NCBI RefSeq assembly: GCF_003111665.1
Contig: NZ_CP022188.1
Coordinates: forward strand, 1,488,001 to 1,552,000
DNA from: Parazoarcus communis
GTDB lineage: Bacteria > Pseudomonadota > Gammaproteobacteria > Burkholderiales > Rhodocyclaceae
DNA: 64,000 nt
Reading direction: 5' to 3'
In this document: piece by piece, positions 25,712-34,576 of the stretch
Layout: each line of letters opens with the position of its first letter
Position numbering within the stretch: the first letter of the stretch is position 1
Translations under genes and position numbers: made by a program
Notes under the pieces: model-generated
Told to the model about the DNA's origin: nothing
The model's input: the letters and a program-made list of their open reading frames with translations, nothing else
Database searches by the model: none

Positions 25712-26764
25712 TCAGCCGAAACGCCCGCCGCCGTCCTCGCGACGGGCGGTCTCTACCGATGTGACAGTCATGATAGAACCTAGACTGGACCCCTTGTTGG
25801 CGGCATCGGGATCAGGCCGGTTGGAGAAAAATTTCGTGTCGAACACACTATCCCAGGCTTCACGGGCCATCGCGCGCGTGCAGTCGTCGCGGTCGAGCAC
25901 CTTGAGGGTGTCCAGCGCCGCCTTTAAGCAGTCCCGGAAGTACGTGACTTGGTCATCGCCTTGCTCCGCCAGGTTCTTCGTCACAATCGGATGAGGATGA
26001 GCAACCTGGGTTGACAAGGTCAGGGCCGAGTGGATCATCTGCCAGGTCTGACGCAACGCCTTGTCGTCGCGGCCCGCGTTGGCCACGAAATGGTCGACGA
26101 CGAGTTTCGAGATAGTGATCCCACTGGTCGTGCTCGCCTTCCAATCCACGCGCCGGGCAAATTTCTTTGTCAGTTTGGTGATGCGCCGCATCTGGCTGCC
26201 GTCGGCCTGACCTGAGTTGAGCTCGCCTACTTGGTCGTTGAACCACTTCGTGACGGCACGTGCATCTGAAATGAGCCACGAGTTACCGCTGGCCAACTCG
26301 TACTTCTCGACATCGTTTCCAGCCCAGTCCTTCTCCGTCACGATGCGGTAGACCGGCACATCGATGTGATAACCCGCAGCATAAGCTTGGCGAACGCAGT
26401 TGTTCTTGACCTCAGCTTCCTGTTTGAAGCGGCCGTCCCACTTCAAGGCGTCGCACACACGCTGCCGAGCCTCCAGCGGGGTCAACTCCACACCGTCGTC
26501 ATCCTTCAGGTCCTCGGACCAGAAATAGGCGCCGTCATCGATGTCGTAGTCGTTGCCAGGGTCCTGCACCATGGTGCGCATCTGATACGAGCCCTGAGAG
26601 TGCACCTCGCGTGGCTGCGGCTTGCCTGCGGTGTCGAGGCCTTTGCGCAGACGGTCCCGGCCATTGTCCCTTCGACCGCGCATGTCCTTCTGCTGGCTAA
26701 GCGCTAGGGTGACCTCGTCTCGATGGTAGCCAGTCATGTCGCCGTCACAGTTGATGTCAGTCAT
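25712..26764 (-). CDS. CBASS cyclic oligonucleotide synthase (DncV-like CD-NTase)
   Basis: The 350-residue nucleotidyltransferase has the pattern QGSYQMRTM with Gly-Ser at 58-59, then [10 protein letters not shown] supplying Asp74 and Asp76, and GYHIDVPVY supplying Asp135. This is the same order and spacing as the DncV active site of Vibrio cholerae. It would make a cyclic di- or trinucleotide, probably cGAMP, on phage infection. The protein ends in GGGRFG; a C-terminal Gly is what Cap2 uses for conjugation. It starts 8 bp inside the end of capV. It is shorter than DncV (350 against about 436 residues). Confidence 0.92.
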   Translation of the reverse strand: MTDINCDGDMTGYHRDEVTLALSQQKDMRGRRDNGRDRLRKGLDTAGKPQPREVHSQGSYQMRTMVQDPGNDYDIDDGAYFWSEDLKDDDGVELTPLEARQRVCDALKWDGRFKQEAEVKNNCVRQAYAAGYHIDVPVYRIVTEKDWAGNDVEKYELASGNSWLISDARAVTKWFNDQVGELNSGQADGSQMRRITKLTKKFARRVDWKASTTSGITISKLVVDHFVANAGRDDKALRQTWQMIHSALTLSTQVAHPHPIVTKNLAEQGDDQVTYFRDCLKAALDTLKVLDRDDCTRAMAREAWDSVFDTKFFSNRPDPDAANKGSSLGSIMTVTSVETARREDGGGRFG

Positions 26765-27881
26765 GCTTCTCTTCCATATTTGTAGGTGCGTGAGGCTGGG
26801 ATTCAGACAGCGCGGCCCGGAAGGCCTTCATGTGAGGGTTTTGCGCTTGGCTTGCCCATGCATAGTCAACGTCAGAGATTGCTTGTCGTGCGAGCGCATT
26901 CAGCAATTTGGGCCGAGCGTCGTCCATGTTAGACAGATACTCCTGCAGCGCCTTTGATGGACACTGAGCAGGCAGACGGTAAGCAAAACTTCCGTCGTGG
27001 CGCAATTCAGCAACCTTATTGGTTAGGTAACTGTACCCGACGGCCTGAGCGTTCATTCCGGCCTCAATGGCCTTCAAACCAAACTTCCAGCCAGGGGCTG
27101 CTCGATAACGAGCTCGATCGGAGACTTCTTCTCCCCCCTGCGCGGGCAGCGTGCCCAGCATGAATAGCTGGATAGGGCGCTGCTCTTTCAGATCATGAAG
27201 AATTTCGACCGCCTCCATCATCCCGATTAGACCTGGGTTGTTGGCCCACAAACCGCCGTCGACGTAGGTTGCAGTAGTCGCACCGTCTCCGCCAGGCTCA
27301 GCCAGCTTCGCCATCGAACGCAGGATAGGCGCTGCGGTAGTAGCCATACACACATCCACCAGCGTGCGCAGGTCGTCGCGGCCATTAAGCCTGCTGAGAT
27401 GCCTGGTCTTGAAGACGACAGCGGAGTGCCGGTTGATGTCGATCGTCGGGATTGCCAGCGCGATGCCACGCTTTTCGTAGACCTCGGCGATGGTGCTTTT
27501 CCCTAACTTAGCTTCTAGCGCTTCCCGTAACGCGATTTCACCGCATCGCAGGCCAATACCGAGATTCCGGACTACGTAGTTACCAATGATCGGCAGAGCT
27601 CGCGCCCACTGGTGCGGGAAGATTTTGCCACCGTACTCCAAGTACAGATCTTGCACGTCTTGAAGGGAAATACCCTTGGCGAGCGCGCAAGCCACGATGC
27701 CGCCCGTACTGGTGCCAACGATCAAATCGAAAGCACTGCCGATATCGAGCGTACTTTCCCCCGGGTGATCAGCCTTGGCCACGCGGGCGGCATAGGTCGC
27801 TAGATATGCAGCCTGGTAGACCCCGCGCATTCCGCCGCCGTCCAAGCACAACACCCTGAAGGGTTTGCTTACTTCAGCCAT
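26757..27881 (-). CDS. capV: CBASS effector CapV, patatin-like phospholipase
   Basis: The 374-residue protein has the complete patatin set: oxyanion-hole motif DGGGMRG (14-20), nucleophile elbow GTSTGG with Ser58, and catalytic Asp208 in [11 protein letters not shown]. In CBASS, CapV binds the cyclic nucleotide and degrades inner-membrane phospholipids, killing the infected cell before phage release. It is the first gene of the four-gene operon, and its end overlaps the cdn start. The order capV-cdn-cap2-cap3 is the same as in the V. cholerae El Tor system. Confidence 0.92.
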   Translation of the reverse strand: MAEVSKPFRVLCLDGGGMRGVYQAAYLATYAARVAKADHPGESTLDIGSAFDLIVGTSTGGIVACALAKGISLQDVQDLYLEYGGKIFPHQWARALPIIGNYVVRNLGIGLRCGEIALREALEAKLGKSTIAEVYEKRGIALAIPTIDINRHSAVVFKTRHLSRLNGRDDLRTLVDVCMATTAAPILRSMAKLAEPGGDGATTATYVDGGLWANNPGLIGMMEAVEILHDLKEQRPIQLFMLGTLPAQGGEEVSDRARYRAAPGWKFGLKAIEAGMNAQAVGYSYLTNKVAELRHDGSFAYRLPAQCPSKALQEYLSNMDDARPKLLNALARQAISDVDYAWASQAQNPHMKAFRAALSESQPHAPTNMEEKHD

Positions 27882-27897
27882 TTAGATTATCCATAGA

Positions 27898-27912
27898 TAT
27901 GAATTATTCATA
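27898..27912. promoter_or_regulatory. Palindrome in the capV leader
   Basis: TATGAAT-T-ATTCATA is a perfect 7-bp inverted repeat 17 bp upstream of the capV start, between the predicted -10 box and the ATG. It could be an operator or a 5' mRNA hairpin limiting CBASS expression. Confidence 0.4.
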
Positions 27913-27927
27913 CAGGAGTTATCAGTT

Positions 27928-27959
27928 ATTATATATGCGTAGTGTAAGGTTTTTCCCAA
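27928..27959 (-). promoter_or_regulatory. Possible CBASS operon promoter
   Basis: TATAAT (27928-27933, minus strand) lies in a markedly AT-rich stretch. The nearest -35-like hexamer TTGGGA (27954-27959) is 20 bp away, longer than ideal, so only the -10 is well supported. Confidence 0.35.
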
Positions 27960-28137
27960 GTGCATACAGTCGGTCCTCGTAGAGGTACCTATGCTTTTCA
28001 TTACACCGACTCAGGCCGATTCCGCCTGCCAGTTTTAACAGGATGATGCAAAAACCGGCGATTCCGCGTCAGCATTGAGGTTCAGGTCGAATTTCATCGT
28101 GACATCGTTTTCCGAAATAGCTTTCTCGCCACTTTCG

Positions 28138-28177
28138 AATAGCCTTCGTGGCCGCAACGGCGGCCGCGAAGGCTATT
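28138..28177. terminator. Strong hairpin at the transposase 3' side
   Basis: AATAGCCTTCG and CGAAGGCTATT, with a GGCCGC/GCGGCC inner stem, form a long hairpin just after the transposase stop and inside the IS. It probably terminates transposase transcription and shields the element from read-through. Confidence 0.6.
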
Positions 28178-28191
28178 TTGTGCGCCTGCAC

Positions 28192-29283
28192 TCATGCCTT
28201 TACCTCCGTAACGCTCAATTTCGCGATTCGGAGCAGGTTGTATGCAGCGCCGGAAATAAAGGCCGCCATCTGGGTCTTCGCCTGGCCGATGAAGCGGGTT
28301 TTTCTCAACCCGCCGACCGTTTTCAACCAGCCGAATATTTCCTCAACGCGCTTTCGCTTTCGCTGGCTGACCCGGTAGCCCTCGGTCCGGGTGGTTCGCC
28401 CATCCAGTCCAGGTGTCTTCCGACCCTTGATGCGTGCAATGTGCGGACGGATCTGATGCTCGCGCAGATGCTCGACGAACGCCTTCACGTGATAGCCCTT
28501 GTCCGCACCCAGTGTCTCGGGGTGAATGTGCCTGCGTCGCGCTCGCGTGAGCAACTGCCGGGCCGCACGGTGCTCGGCCTGAATCGATTCGGTGATGAGG
28601 ATATCGACGCACAACCCGTTGCGATTTTCCATGAGCACATGTCCGCCGTAGCTGAGTTTGGCCGGCTGGCCGTTGCCCTTTCTCATGAGGCGGGACTCGG
28701 GGTCCGTTGTGCTTTGATGCGTGGCGTTCGAGCGCTTCTCGCCCTTGAAGTCGACCATCCCCGTGCCATCATCACCGTCATTGGGCGGGGTCCCGTCCTT
28801 GCGTTTGAAGCTCTTGAACGAGGCCCAGGCGTCGATCAGCGTGCCGTCTACCGTGAAATGGTCCGAGGACAGCAGATTCTGCTTCCGGGCCAGATTGACG
28901 ACCTCGTCGAAGAAGCGTCGGGCTACGTCAGTGGCGACCAGGCGCTCACGCAGACGGCTGAAATTCGATTGGTCCAGCGTCGGACTCTCGAGATCCATGT
29001 CGAGGAACCAGCGGAACAGGATGTTGTAGTCGAGTTGTTCGCAGAACTGCCGGTCGGAGCGAACCGAATACAGCGCGATCAGCAATTGCGCCTTGAGCAG
29101 ACGCTCTGGCGGAATCGACGGACGGCCGACCGACGAGTAAAGCGCATCCAATTCCGCGCAAATCAAACCAAGGGCTCGATCCGCCAAACGCTTCACCCGT
29201 CGCAGCGGATGATCGGCAGGCACACGCGATTCCGGCGAGAAATAATGGAACATCGAGGACTGGGGGTCGAGTTGGCCGCGCAT
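28192..29283 (-). CDS. IS5-family DDE transposase
   Basis: The 363-residue protein has an N-terminal helical region typical of IS5 enzymes (VPADHPLRRVKRLAD; PPERLLKAQLLIALYSVRSD). The catalytic triad context is visible: Asp in HFTVDGTLIDAWAS, Asp in LGADKGYHVKAF, and Glu in KRVEEIFGWLK followed by the conserved Lys/Arg-rich YREK-like segment. The frame is complete without stops or shifts, so the element may be active. It reads on the minus strand toward capV. Confidence 0.92.
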   Translation of the reverse strand: MRGQLDPQSSMFHYFSPESRVPADHPLRRVKRLADRALGLICAELDALYSSVGRPSIPPERLLKAQLLIALYSVRSDRQFCEQLDYNILFRWFLDMDLESPTLDQSNFSRLRERLVATDVARRFFDEVVNLARKQNLLSSDHFTVDGTLIDAWASFKSFKRKDGTPPNDGDDGTGMVDFKGEKRSNATHQSTTDPESRLMRKGNGQPAKLSYGGHVLMENRNGLCVDILITESIQAEHRAARQLLTRARRRHIHPETLGADKGYHVKAFVEHLREHQIRPHIARIKGRKTPGLDGRTTRTEGYRVSQRKRKRVEEIFGWLKTVGGLRKTRFIGQAKTQMAAFISGAAYNLLRIAKLSVTEVKA

Positions 29284-29366
29284 CGTTGCAGTACAAGGAG
29301 TTTGGAGATGGTTCTATGACAAGCAGCTTGATGGATCGTTCACTGACTTTTGCATCACCCTGTTAA

Positions 29367-29706
29367 TAGCCTGAATTGGGTTAAATGTCTCCTCCAGGCG
29401 CGGCACTTTTGACATCCGTATAGCCACTATGGGTTAGAAGTGTGGGTTCATTAGATCGGGAAGCCGCAATTCACTGCGACTCATGGACGACTGGCGGGTA
29501 AGCGATGCATTACTGACCGAAGTGGAAGGATGCCACAACGACCGGACTGGCCGACAAGTCCTCCTTCAATAGTCGGCCATGATGGATGTGCGTCGTCCGC
29601 ACAATGAGTCTTTTCCCCGCAGGATCACGATGCTCTGTCGCAACACTCGTAAAGTGAACGCATGCTGCCGGGGTGTCCGTGCGGCGGCGTTCGAATGGGA
29701 GGCCAT
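29367..29706. other. Gap between the IS and the DUF2164 gene
   Basis: The 340 bp show no convincing gene. An 81-residue frame on the minus strand (29510-29755) overlaps the start of the next gene and has no ribosome site or family features. Confidence 0.5.
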
Positions 29707-29982
29707 ATGGCGATCGAGCTGAACAAGGACATCCGCGCCGAAGCGATTGCTTCAATCGAGCGCTATTTCAGCGAAAACATGGACGAGCCGATTGGCAACA
29801 TCGCAGCGGGGGCGTTGCTGGGTTTCTTTATCGAAGAGATCGGTCCGGCGATCTACAACAAGGGCGTGGCGGACGCGCAGGAGCGCTTGCAGATGCGGGT
29901 GATGGAGCTCGATATCGAGGTCCATGAAGAGGAGTTTCAGTACTGGCGAAAGCTTGAGCGCAAAGGCAAGGGGCGCAAGTAG
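29707..29982 (+). CDS. DUF2164 family small protein
   Basis: The 91-residue protein starts at ATG 29707 with GGGAGG 5 nt before it. Its pattern (IRAEAIASIERYFSENMDEP; GALLGFFIEEIGPAIYNKGV) matches the DUF2164 family of short cytoplasmic proteins found across proteobacteria, with no known function. The C-terminus is strongly basic (KLERKGKGRK). It stands alone and converges on the methyltransferase gene. Confidence 0.85.
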   Translation: MAIELNKDIRAEAIASIERYFSENMDEPIGNIAAGALLGFFIEEIGPAIYNKGVADAQERLQMRVMELDIEVHEEEFQYWRKLERKGKGRK

Positions 29983-30050
29983 GGGGCAGGCGAGTCTGCG
30001 GATGGGCGCAGGGCGGTGACCGGGGTGGCCGCCGCCCCCGCGCGGCTGGC

Positions 30051-30680
30051 TTACTCGGGCTTGCGCGCGACCATGCCGATCAGTGCAGAGCGGCCTTTGT
30101 GGCCTTTTCCTTCTTGGACATCGTCTTCGTATTCGACCAGTTCCTCGATCTCCCAGTCTGCAAATGCTTCGCGCAGGACGTCTTTGGTGTAGAGGTTTTC
30201 CACCGCGGAGGGTCCGCCGGTTTTGTATTCGAGCTGTTTGGGGGTGTAGCCCTGCAGCAGGATGCGGCCGCCGGGGCGGGTGAGGCGCTTCATGACTTCG
30301 AACTGTTTGTCGCGCCATGCGGGGCCGACGAACTGGATGAAGATGCCGACGACCCAGTCAAAGGCGTTGTGCATGTCTTCCGGCGGCCAGCCGGGGGCGA
30401 GCATGTCGGCCTGAATGAAATTGACGTCGAGCTTGCGGCCAGCGGCAAGGTGGCGGGCTTTTTCCACGGCAACGGCGGAGATTTCGATGGCGGTGACTTC
30501 AAGTCCCTGTTCGGCGAGCCAGACCGAGTTGCGGCCTTCGCCGTCGGCCACCGATAGCGCAGTGCGCCCGCTTTGCAGCAGGTCGAGCCGGTGGGCGAGG
30601 AAGCGGTTGGGCTCGGTGCCGAACAGGTAGTCGTCGCCTGCGTCACGGTAACGGGCGCTCCAGATGCTTTCCTGATTCAT
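30051..30680 (-). CDS. Class I SAM-dependent methyltransferase (TehB-like)
   Basis: The 209-residue protein starts with MNQESIWSARYRDAGDDYLFG and has the SAM-binding motif I ALSVADGEGRNSVWLA. Motif II is VTAIEIS, and the post-motif is VVGIFIQF followed by LTRPGGRILLQGY. The general pattern is that of small-molecule methyltransferases related to the tellurite-resistance protein TehB. The substrate cannot be told. GAGGAG precedes the ATG. Confidence 0.82.
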   Translation of the reverse strand: MNQESIWSARYRDAGDDYLFGTEPNRFLAHRLDLLQSGRTALSVADGEGRNSVWLAEQGLEVTAIEISAVAVEKARHLAAGRKLDVNFIQADMLAPGWPPEDMHNAFDWVVGIFIQFVGPAWRDKQFEVMKRLTRPGGRILLQGYTPKQLEYKTGGPSAVENLYTKDVLREAFADWEIEELVEYEDDVQEGKGHKGRSALIGMVARKPE

Positions 30681-31047
30681 GGGTTCAACTCCTCGGTTGT
30701 CATGACGCCGCTGCTGGCGGCAATGGGACGGGCGGCAAAGTCGGGTGAGTTGCGGCGTCAGCGCTCAGGGTGGCGGGACGCGTGGAAACGCATTGCAACC
30801 AACGCGCCGGGGCTCTCGAACATGCTGTGGAGAGGTCGATCGTCGTCAAGGTTTGCGCACAGAAGGGGACGGCGGGGATGGGCCATGGAAAATCTCCACA
30901 GTGATGAAGGCAGACCTGAAAGACCTCTTGGCGGATGTTTGATTCGACCTTGCCCGTCGTGCGCAGCTGGTGGGCATCAGGCTCAACGTTCCTGCTAGCT
31001 TACGCTTCAATCGGGTGGGTGTGCGGCATGGTGCAGTGACGCTCTGA
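30681..31047. other. Gap between methyltransferase and AraC-type regulator genes
   Basis: The 367 bp contain short frames only; I see no gene, RNA or clear terminator. Confidence 0.45.
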
Positions 31048-31974
31048 TCAGGGCCAGTCGGCAAAGCTGCGTTCGATCGTGGCACTTTTGTCGCTGCGAT
31101 TGCGTACGACGCTGTTGCGGTAACGGGCCGGTGTGCTGTTGGTGCGGATACGGAAGAAGCGGCTGAAGTGCGTGGCGTTGCGAAAGCCGAGATCTTCGGC
31201 GACCTGTTCGATGCTCAGGCCGGAGCGCACGAGTTGCTGACAGGCTTCATGAGCGAGACGGTCGTGAACGAGGTCGAGCGGCGTGCGCTTCAGCGTGCGC
31301 ACGCAGATGTCGTGGAGGCGGTCGGGTGAGATATCCAGCGCTTCGGCGTATTGGGCGATGCGCCAGTGTTCGCGGAAGTGAAGCTCGACCATGTGACGGA
31401 AGCGCATCAGGATGGCGCCCTGGGTGCTGGTGGATTGCCTGCCGGCGGCTTCGAGGCCGGAGAGCCGCCAGCACTGGATCATGATCACGGCCAGCTGTGC
31501 CGTAAGAAAGCGCCACGAGGCGTCCTCGCTGCGCGCCAGCTCGCGTTCGATGGCGCGAAAAGCGTGCGTGACATCCTCGAACAGGTCGGCGTCCTGCACC
31601 GTGCTCGATACCACGGGGCGTTCGGCCATATAGCGCAGCGGCACTGATTCCGCGCCCTTGCCGATGGCATCCACCACAAACACATCGGAGAACGACATCA
31701 CCAGCGCCGGTGTGCCGGCCGCGAGACGGATGAAGTGCTGGGGCCGGACGGAGAGGAGGACAAGCGCAGGGCCGTTGAGCTCGAGTTCGTCCTGACTGTC
31801 GGAGAGGACGGCGCGGCCGGTACTCAACAGGATCAACGCGCGCGGCAGCCCGCCGCGTTCGCTCCACAAGGCGTGGCGACGGGTGCCGAGCCCGCTCGGG
31901 AAGCGGCGCAGTGACACGTTGGCCTCGATGTAGCGGCGGTAATGGGCGGTGTCGATTGCGGCGGCGGGTAACAC
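31048..31974 (-). CDS. AraC-family transcriptional regulator of the 4-cresol operon
   Basis: The 308-residue protein has a beta-rich effector-binding N-terminal part and a C-terminal double helix-turn-helix (about 205-300). The AraC signature is SGLSIEQVAEDLGFRNATHFSRFFR. It begins with GTG 9 bp after the second aldehyde dehydrogenase gene and is co-directional with the whole pch cluster, so it is likely the cluster's activator. A weak ribosome site makes the start uncertain. Confidence 0.82.
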   Translation of the reverse strand: MLPAAAIDTAHYRRYIEANVSLRRFPSGLGTRRHALWSERGGLPRALILLSTGRAVLSDSQDELELNGPALVLLSVRPQHFIRLAAGTPALVMSFSDVFVVDAIGKGAESVPLRYMAERPVVSSTVQDADLFEDVTHAFRAIERELARSEDASWRFLTAQLAVIMIQCWRLSGLEAAGRQSTSTQGAILMRFRHMVELHFREHWRIAQYAEALDISPDRLHDICVRTLKRTPLDLVHDRLAHEACQQLVRSGLSIEQVAEDLGFRNATHFSRFFRIRTNSTPARYRNSVVRNRSDKSATIERSFADWP

Positions 31975-31983
31975 GTCAGGCGG

Positions 31984-33426
31984 TCACAAAGGGTAATCCT
32001 GCGGCTGGGTCTGGATGCTGATCCAGCGCAGTTCGGTAAATTCGTCGATGGCTGGCTTGCCCCCGAAACGTCCCCAGCCACTGGCCTTGATGCCGCCGAA
32101 CGGGATCTGCGCTTCGTCCTGTACGGTGGGCCCGTTGATATGGCAGATCGCCGACTCAATGCGCTTGGCGATCTGGAAGGCCCGCAGGGTGTCACGTCCG
32201 AACACGGCCGCGGACAGCCCGTAGTCACTGTCGTTTGCGATCGAGATGGCCTCTTCGATATCGTCGAAACGCATGACCGCGGCGATGGGGCCGAAGGTTT
32301 CCTCGTGGTAGAGGCGCATCGTGGGGGTGACGTGGTCGACCAGGGTCGGCTGCACAATACTGCCGGCAATATCGCCGCCGACGATCAGCTCTGCGCCCTT
32401 GTTCACGGCATCGACCACCAGTTGGCGGATGCGCTCGGCCGCCTCGACGCTGATCATTGAGCCGAGCGGGCAACCGGAGGCGCCGGCAGTCAGGCTGCGG
32501 GCACGTTCCGCCAGGCGTGCGGTGAAGTCGTCGGCGACGCGGTGGTCGACCAGGATGCGCTCGGTCGACATGCAGATCTGTCCCTGGTTGAAAAACACGC
32601 CGAAAGCGGCTGCCTTGACGGCCTCGTCGATGTCCGCGTCATCAAGCACCAGCAGCGGAGCCTTGCCGCCCAGACCGAGCAGGCAGGGCTTGAGATGGCG
32701 GGCGCAGAGCTCCGCCACCATGCGCCCGACGCGGGTCGAACCGGTGAAACTCACCCGCCGCACGGCGGGGTGGGCGATCAGCGCTTCGACGACGGCGCCG
32801 GAATCCGCCGGTGCGTTGAGCACGATGTTGCACACTCCTGGCGGAAAGCCGGCGTCGCGCAGCACCTCGCCGATCAGGCGGTGGGTCAGGGGGGAAAGTT
32901 CCGAGCCTTTGAGGACGACGGTGTTGCCGCACGCAAGCGGCATTGCGATTGCGCGAATGCCGAGCAGCACGGGCGCATTCCACGGTGCAAAGGCGAGGAC
33001 TACGCCCGCGGGCTGGCGCACGATCATGGCGATCGAACCGGCGCGGTTGGAGGGAATGATCTCGCCCTGAACGTGGGTGACCATGGCCGCGGCCTCGCGC
33101 AGGATATCGGCCGCGAGCTGACAGTTGAAGCGCGCCCATGAAGTCGTGGTGCCGGTTTCGGCGGTGATCGCTTGTTCAAAACGATCAGCCCGTTCGATCA
33201 GCAGATCGGCGGCGGTGTGGAGCAGGGTTTGGCGCTGCGCGGGCAGCATTTCGCCCCACGGGGTGAATGCGGCGGCAGCGGCATCGACTGCGCTGGTGGC
33301 GTCGGCCACTGTGGCGGCGGCCGCGCGAGTGACTACTTCTCCGCTCACCGGGTTGCAGCAGTCGAAGGTGGCATTGCCGCTGGCGGCGACGTCGCAGTTG
33401 TTGATGAGCAGTGGGGCGTGCTGCAT
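31984..33426 (-). CDS. NAD(P)-dependent aldehyde dehydrogenase (vanillin/salicylaldehyde type)
   Basis: The 480-residue protein from ATG 33426 (GGGAGACAG before it) has the aldehyde dehydrogenase landmarks: WNAPVLLG, FTGSTRVGR, LGLGGKAP with the catalytic Glu position replaced in this LGGK form, and catalytic Cys in [11 protein letters not shown]. The closest recognisable group is aromatic aldehyde dehydrogenases such as vanillin or salicylaldehyde dehydrogenase. As the second aldehyde dehydrogenase in the operon it may broaden substrate range, for example for methoxylated analogues. Upstream start ATG 33501 lacks support. Confidence 0.82.
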   Translation of the reverse strand: MQHAPLLINNCDVAASGNATFDCCNPVSGEVVTRAAAATVADATSAVDAAAAAFTPWGEMLPAQRQTLLHTAADLLIERADRFEQAITAETGTTTSWARFNCQLAADILREAAAMVTHVQGEIIPSNRAGSIAMIVRQPAGVVLAFAPWNAPVLLGIRAIAMPLACGNTVVLKGSELSPLTHRLIGEVLRDAGFPPGVCNIVLNAPADSGAVVEALIAHPAVRRVSFTGSTRVGRMVAELCARHLKPCLLGLGGKAPLLVLDDADIDEAVKAAAFGVFFNQGQICMSTERILVDHRVADDFTARLAERARSLTAGASGCPLGSMISVEAAERIRQLVVDAVNKGAELIVGGDIAGSIVQPTLVDHVTPTMRLYHEETFGPIAAVMRFDDIEEAISIANDSDYGLSAAVFGRDTLRAFQIAKRIESAICHINGPTVQDEAQIPFGGIKASGWGRFGGKPAIDEFTELRWISIQTQPQDYPL

Positions 33427-33524
33427 CTGTCTCCCGTTATGGTCGCGATACAGGCAGCACACCCCGTTCGGTGCGGTGCAGCGCAGGACCTGATGCTGCA
33501 CCCGGCGACGGATTGGATCGTCGC

Positions 33525-34451
33525 CTACAGCGGCATGATCGCCTTGAACCAGAGCTTGTCACCGCCGAAGCGGTTTTCAACCCCGGTTTCACGCTGCCAC
33601 TGACCGATGAAATGCACGCCTGATGCATTGGTATAGGTCACGCTCGGGCCGATCGCGAACACCTGCCCGCGCCGACCCTCGGACCAGACACCGGGGTTGG
33701 CGGCCAAGGTGTGGCCTTCGAGCTTGTCTTTATTGATCTGCGTCAGATAATACCCCGAAAGCCCGACCCCCCACGCGCCGAAGCGCTTGCCCACGAGGTA
33801 GTCGACGTGGAACTCGTCGCCCGAGGCGTATTCCATTTTTTCTGCGCCGGGCGCAAGGCGAAAGTCCTTGTTGCTCGACTTGATGTTGTACATGAACTTG
33901 GCGGACAGCTCCCAGCCGTCCTTGTTGAGGTAGCTCACCGCGAACAGCGGTTCGATGCTCCAGTAGTTGGCGCCGATGCTCTGCGTCGGGTCGCCTTCCT
34001 TGTAGCGGCCGGTGGGCAGGTTGATGCTCATGCCCGTGGCCCAGTGCCAGTTGTCCGTGTGCCACGAGATCACGAAAGGATCGAAGGTGGCGTCGCCGAG
34101 GCCGGCAACGGTGTTCGTGCTGCCCAGCGAGACCTTCTGTGACACCACCGGGAGGATGGCGTACCAGCCCCAGTTGCCGCCAAGAATCCTGTGCCCGGAT
34201 ACGTGCACCACGCGGAAGGCATTGAACCAGGCCTCTGCGCTTGCGCCGGACACCCGCTTGCCGTCGCCATTGCGCAGATCTCCGCTGTAATAGCCGAAGT
34301 AGTTGAGGTAGTAGGTTCCGGGTGGGGGCAGTGCGCCGGCGAGCCAGTTTTCGGCACCGTTGGGATACTGATCGGCGCCTTCCTTGGCGGTGGCGGTGGT
34401 GGCCAGGCAGGCGAGGGCGCAGACGGCGAGGCTGTGGCTGAGTTTTCTCAT
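33525..34451 (-). CDS. Outer-membrane transporter of the phenol/SphA (MetA-pathway) family
   Basis: The 308-residue protein from ATG 34451 has a signal peptide (LSHSLAVCALACLATTATA) and the pattern of the SphA/COG4313 channels associated with aromatic degradation: YYLNYFGYYSGDLRNGDGK, SINLPTGRY, and a C-terminal hydrophobic beta strand. It probably admits the alkylphenol substrate through the outer membrane. It lies between the two aldehyde dehydrogenase genes of the pch operon. Confidence 0.8.
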   Translation of the reverse strand: MRKLSHSLAVCALACLATTATAKEGADQYPNGAENWLAGALPPPGTYYLNYFGYYSGDLRNGDGKRVSGASAEAWFNAFRVVHVSGHRILGGNWGWYAILPVVSQKVSLGSTNTVAGLGDATFDPFVISWHTDNWHWATGMSINLPTGRYKEGDPTQSIGANYWSIEPLFAVSYLNKDGWELSAKFMYNIKSSNKDFRLAPGAEKMEYASGDEFHVDYLVGKRFGAWGVGLSGYYLTQINKDKLEGHTLAANPGVWSEGRRGQVFAIGPSVTYTNASGVHFIGQWQRETGVENRFGGDKLWFKAIMPL

Positions 34452-34576
34452 TTTCTGTCTCCATGGGTGTGGTGCTTCCGGTTGCGGCAGGCACAGGCGT
34501 GCGCCTGCCTGCCGTGGGGGCACGGCAGGCAGTGCGGTCTGCTGCTATCGGGAGGCGGCCGACGGCCGCCGGACGG

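Larger units (their letters stand above)
28039..29362 (-). mobile_element. Intact IS5-family insertion sequence
   Basis: The 1324-bp element has imperfect terminal inverted repeats. The left end is CAGGATGATGCAAAAACC; the right end read inward is CAGGGTGATGCAAAAGTC. It is flanked by direct TTAA copies (28035-28038 and 29363-29366), the 4-bp YTAR-type target duplication of IS5 elements. It carries one full-length transposase. The intact target duplication suggests a simple insertion, upstream of the CBASS operon, probably recent. Confidence 0.9.

Noticed and set aside
28075..29319. 414-residue open frame on the plus strand
   Set aside because: It lies opposite the IS5 transposase, which has clear DDE motifs and terminal repeats.
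29510..29755. 81-residue frame on the minus strand
   Set aside because: It overlaps the DUF2164 start, has no ribosome site and no recognisable pattern.
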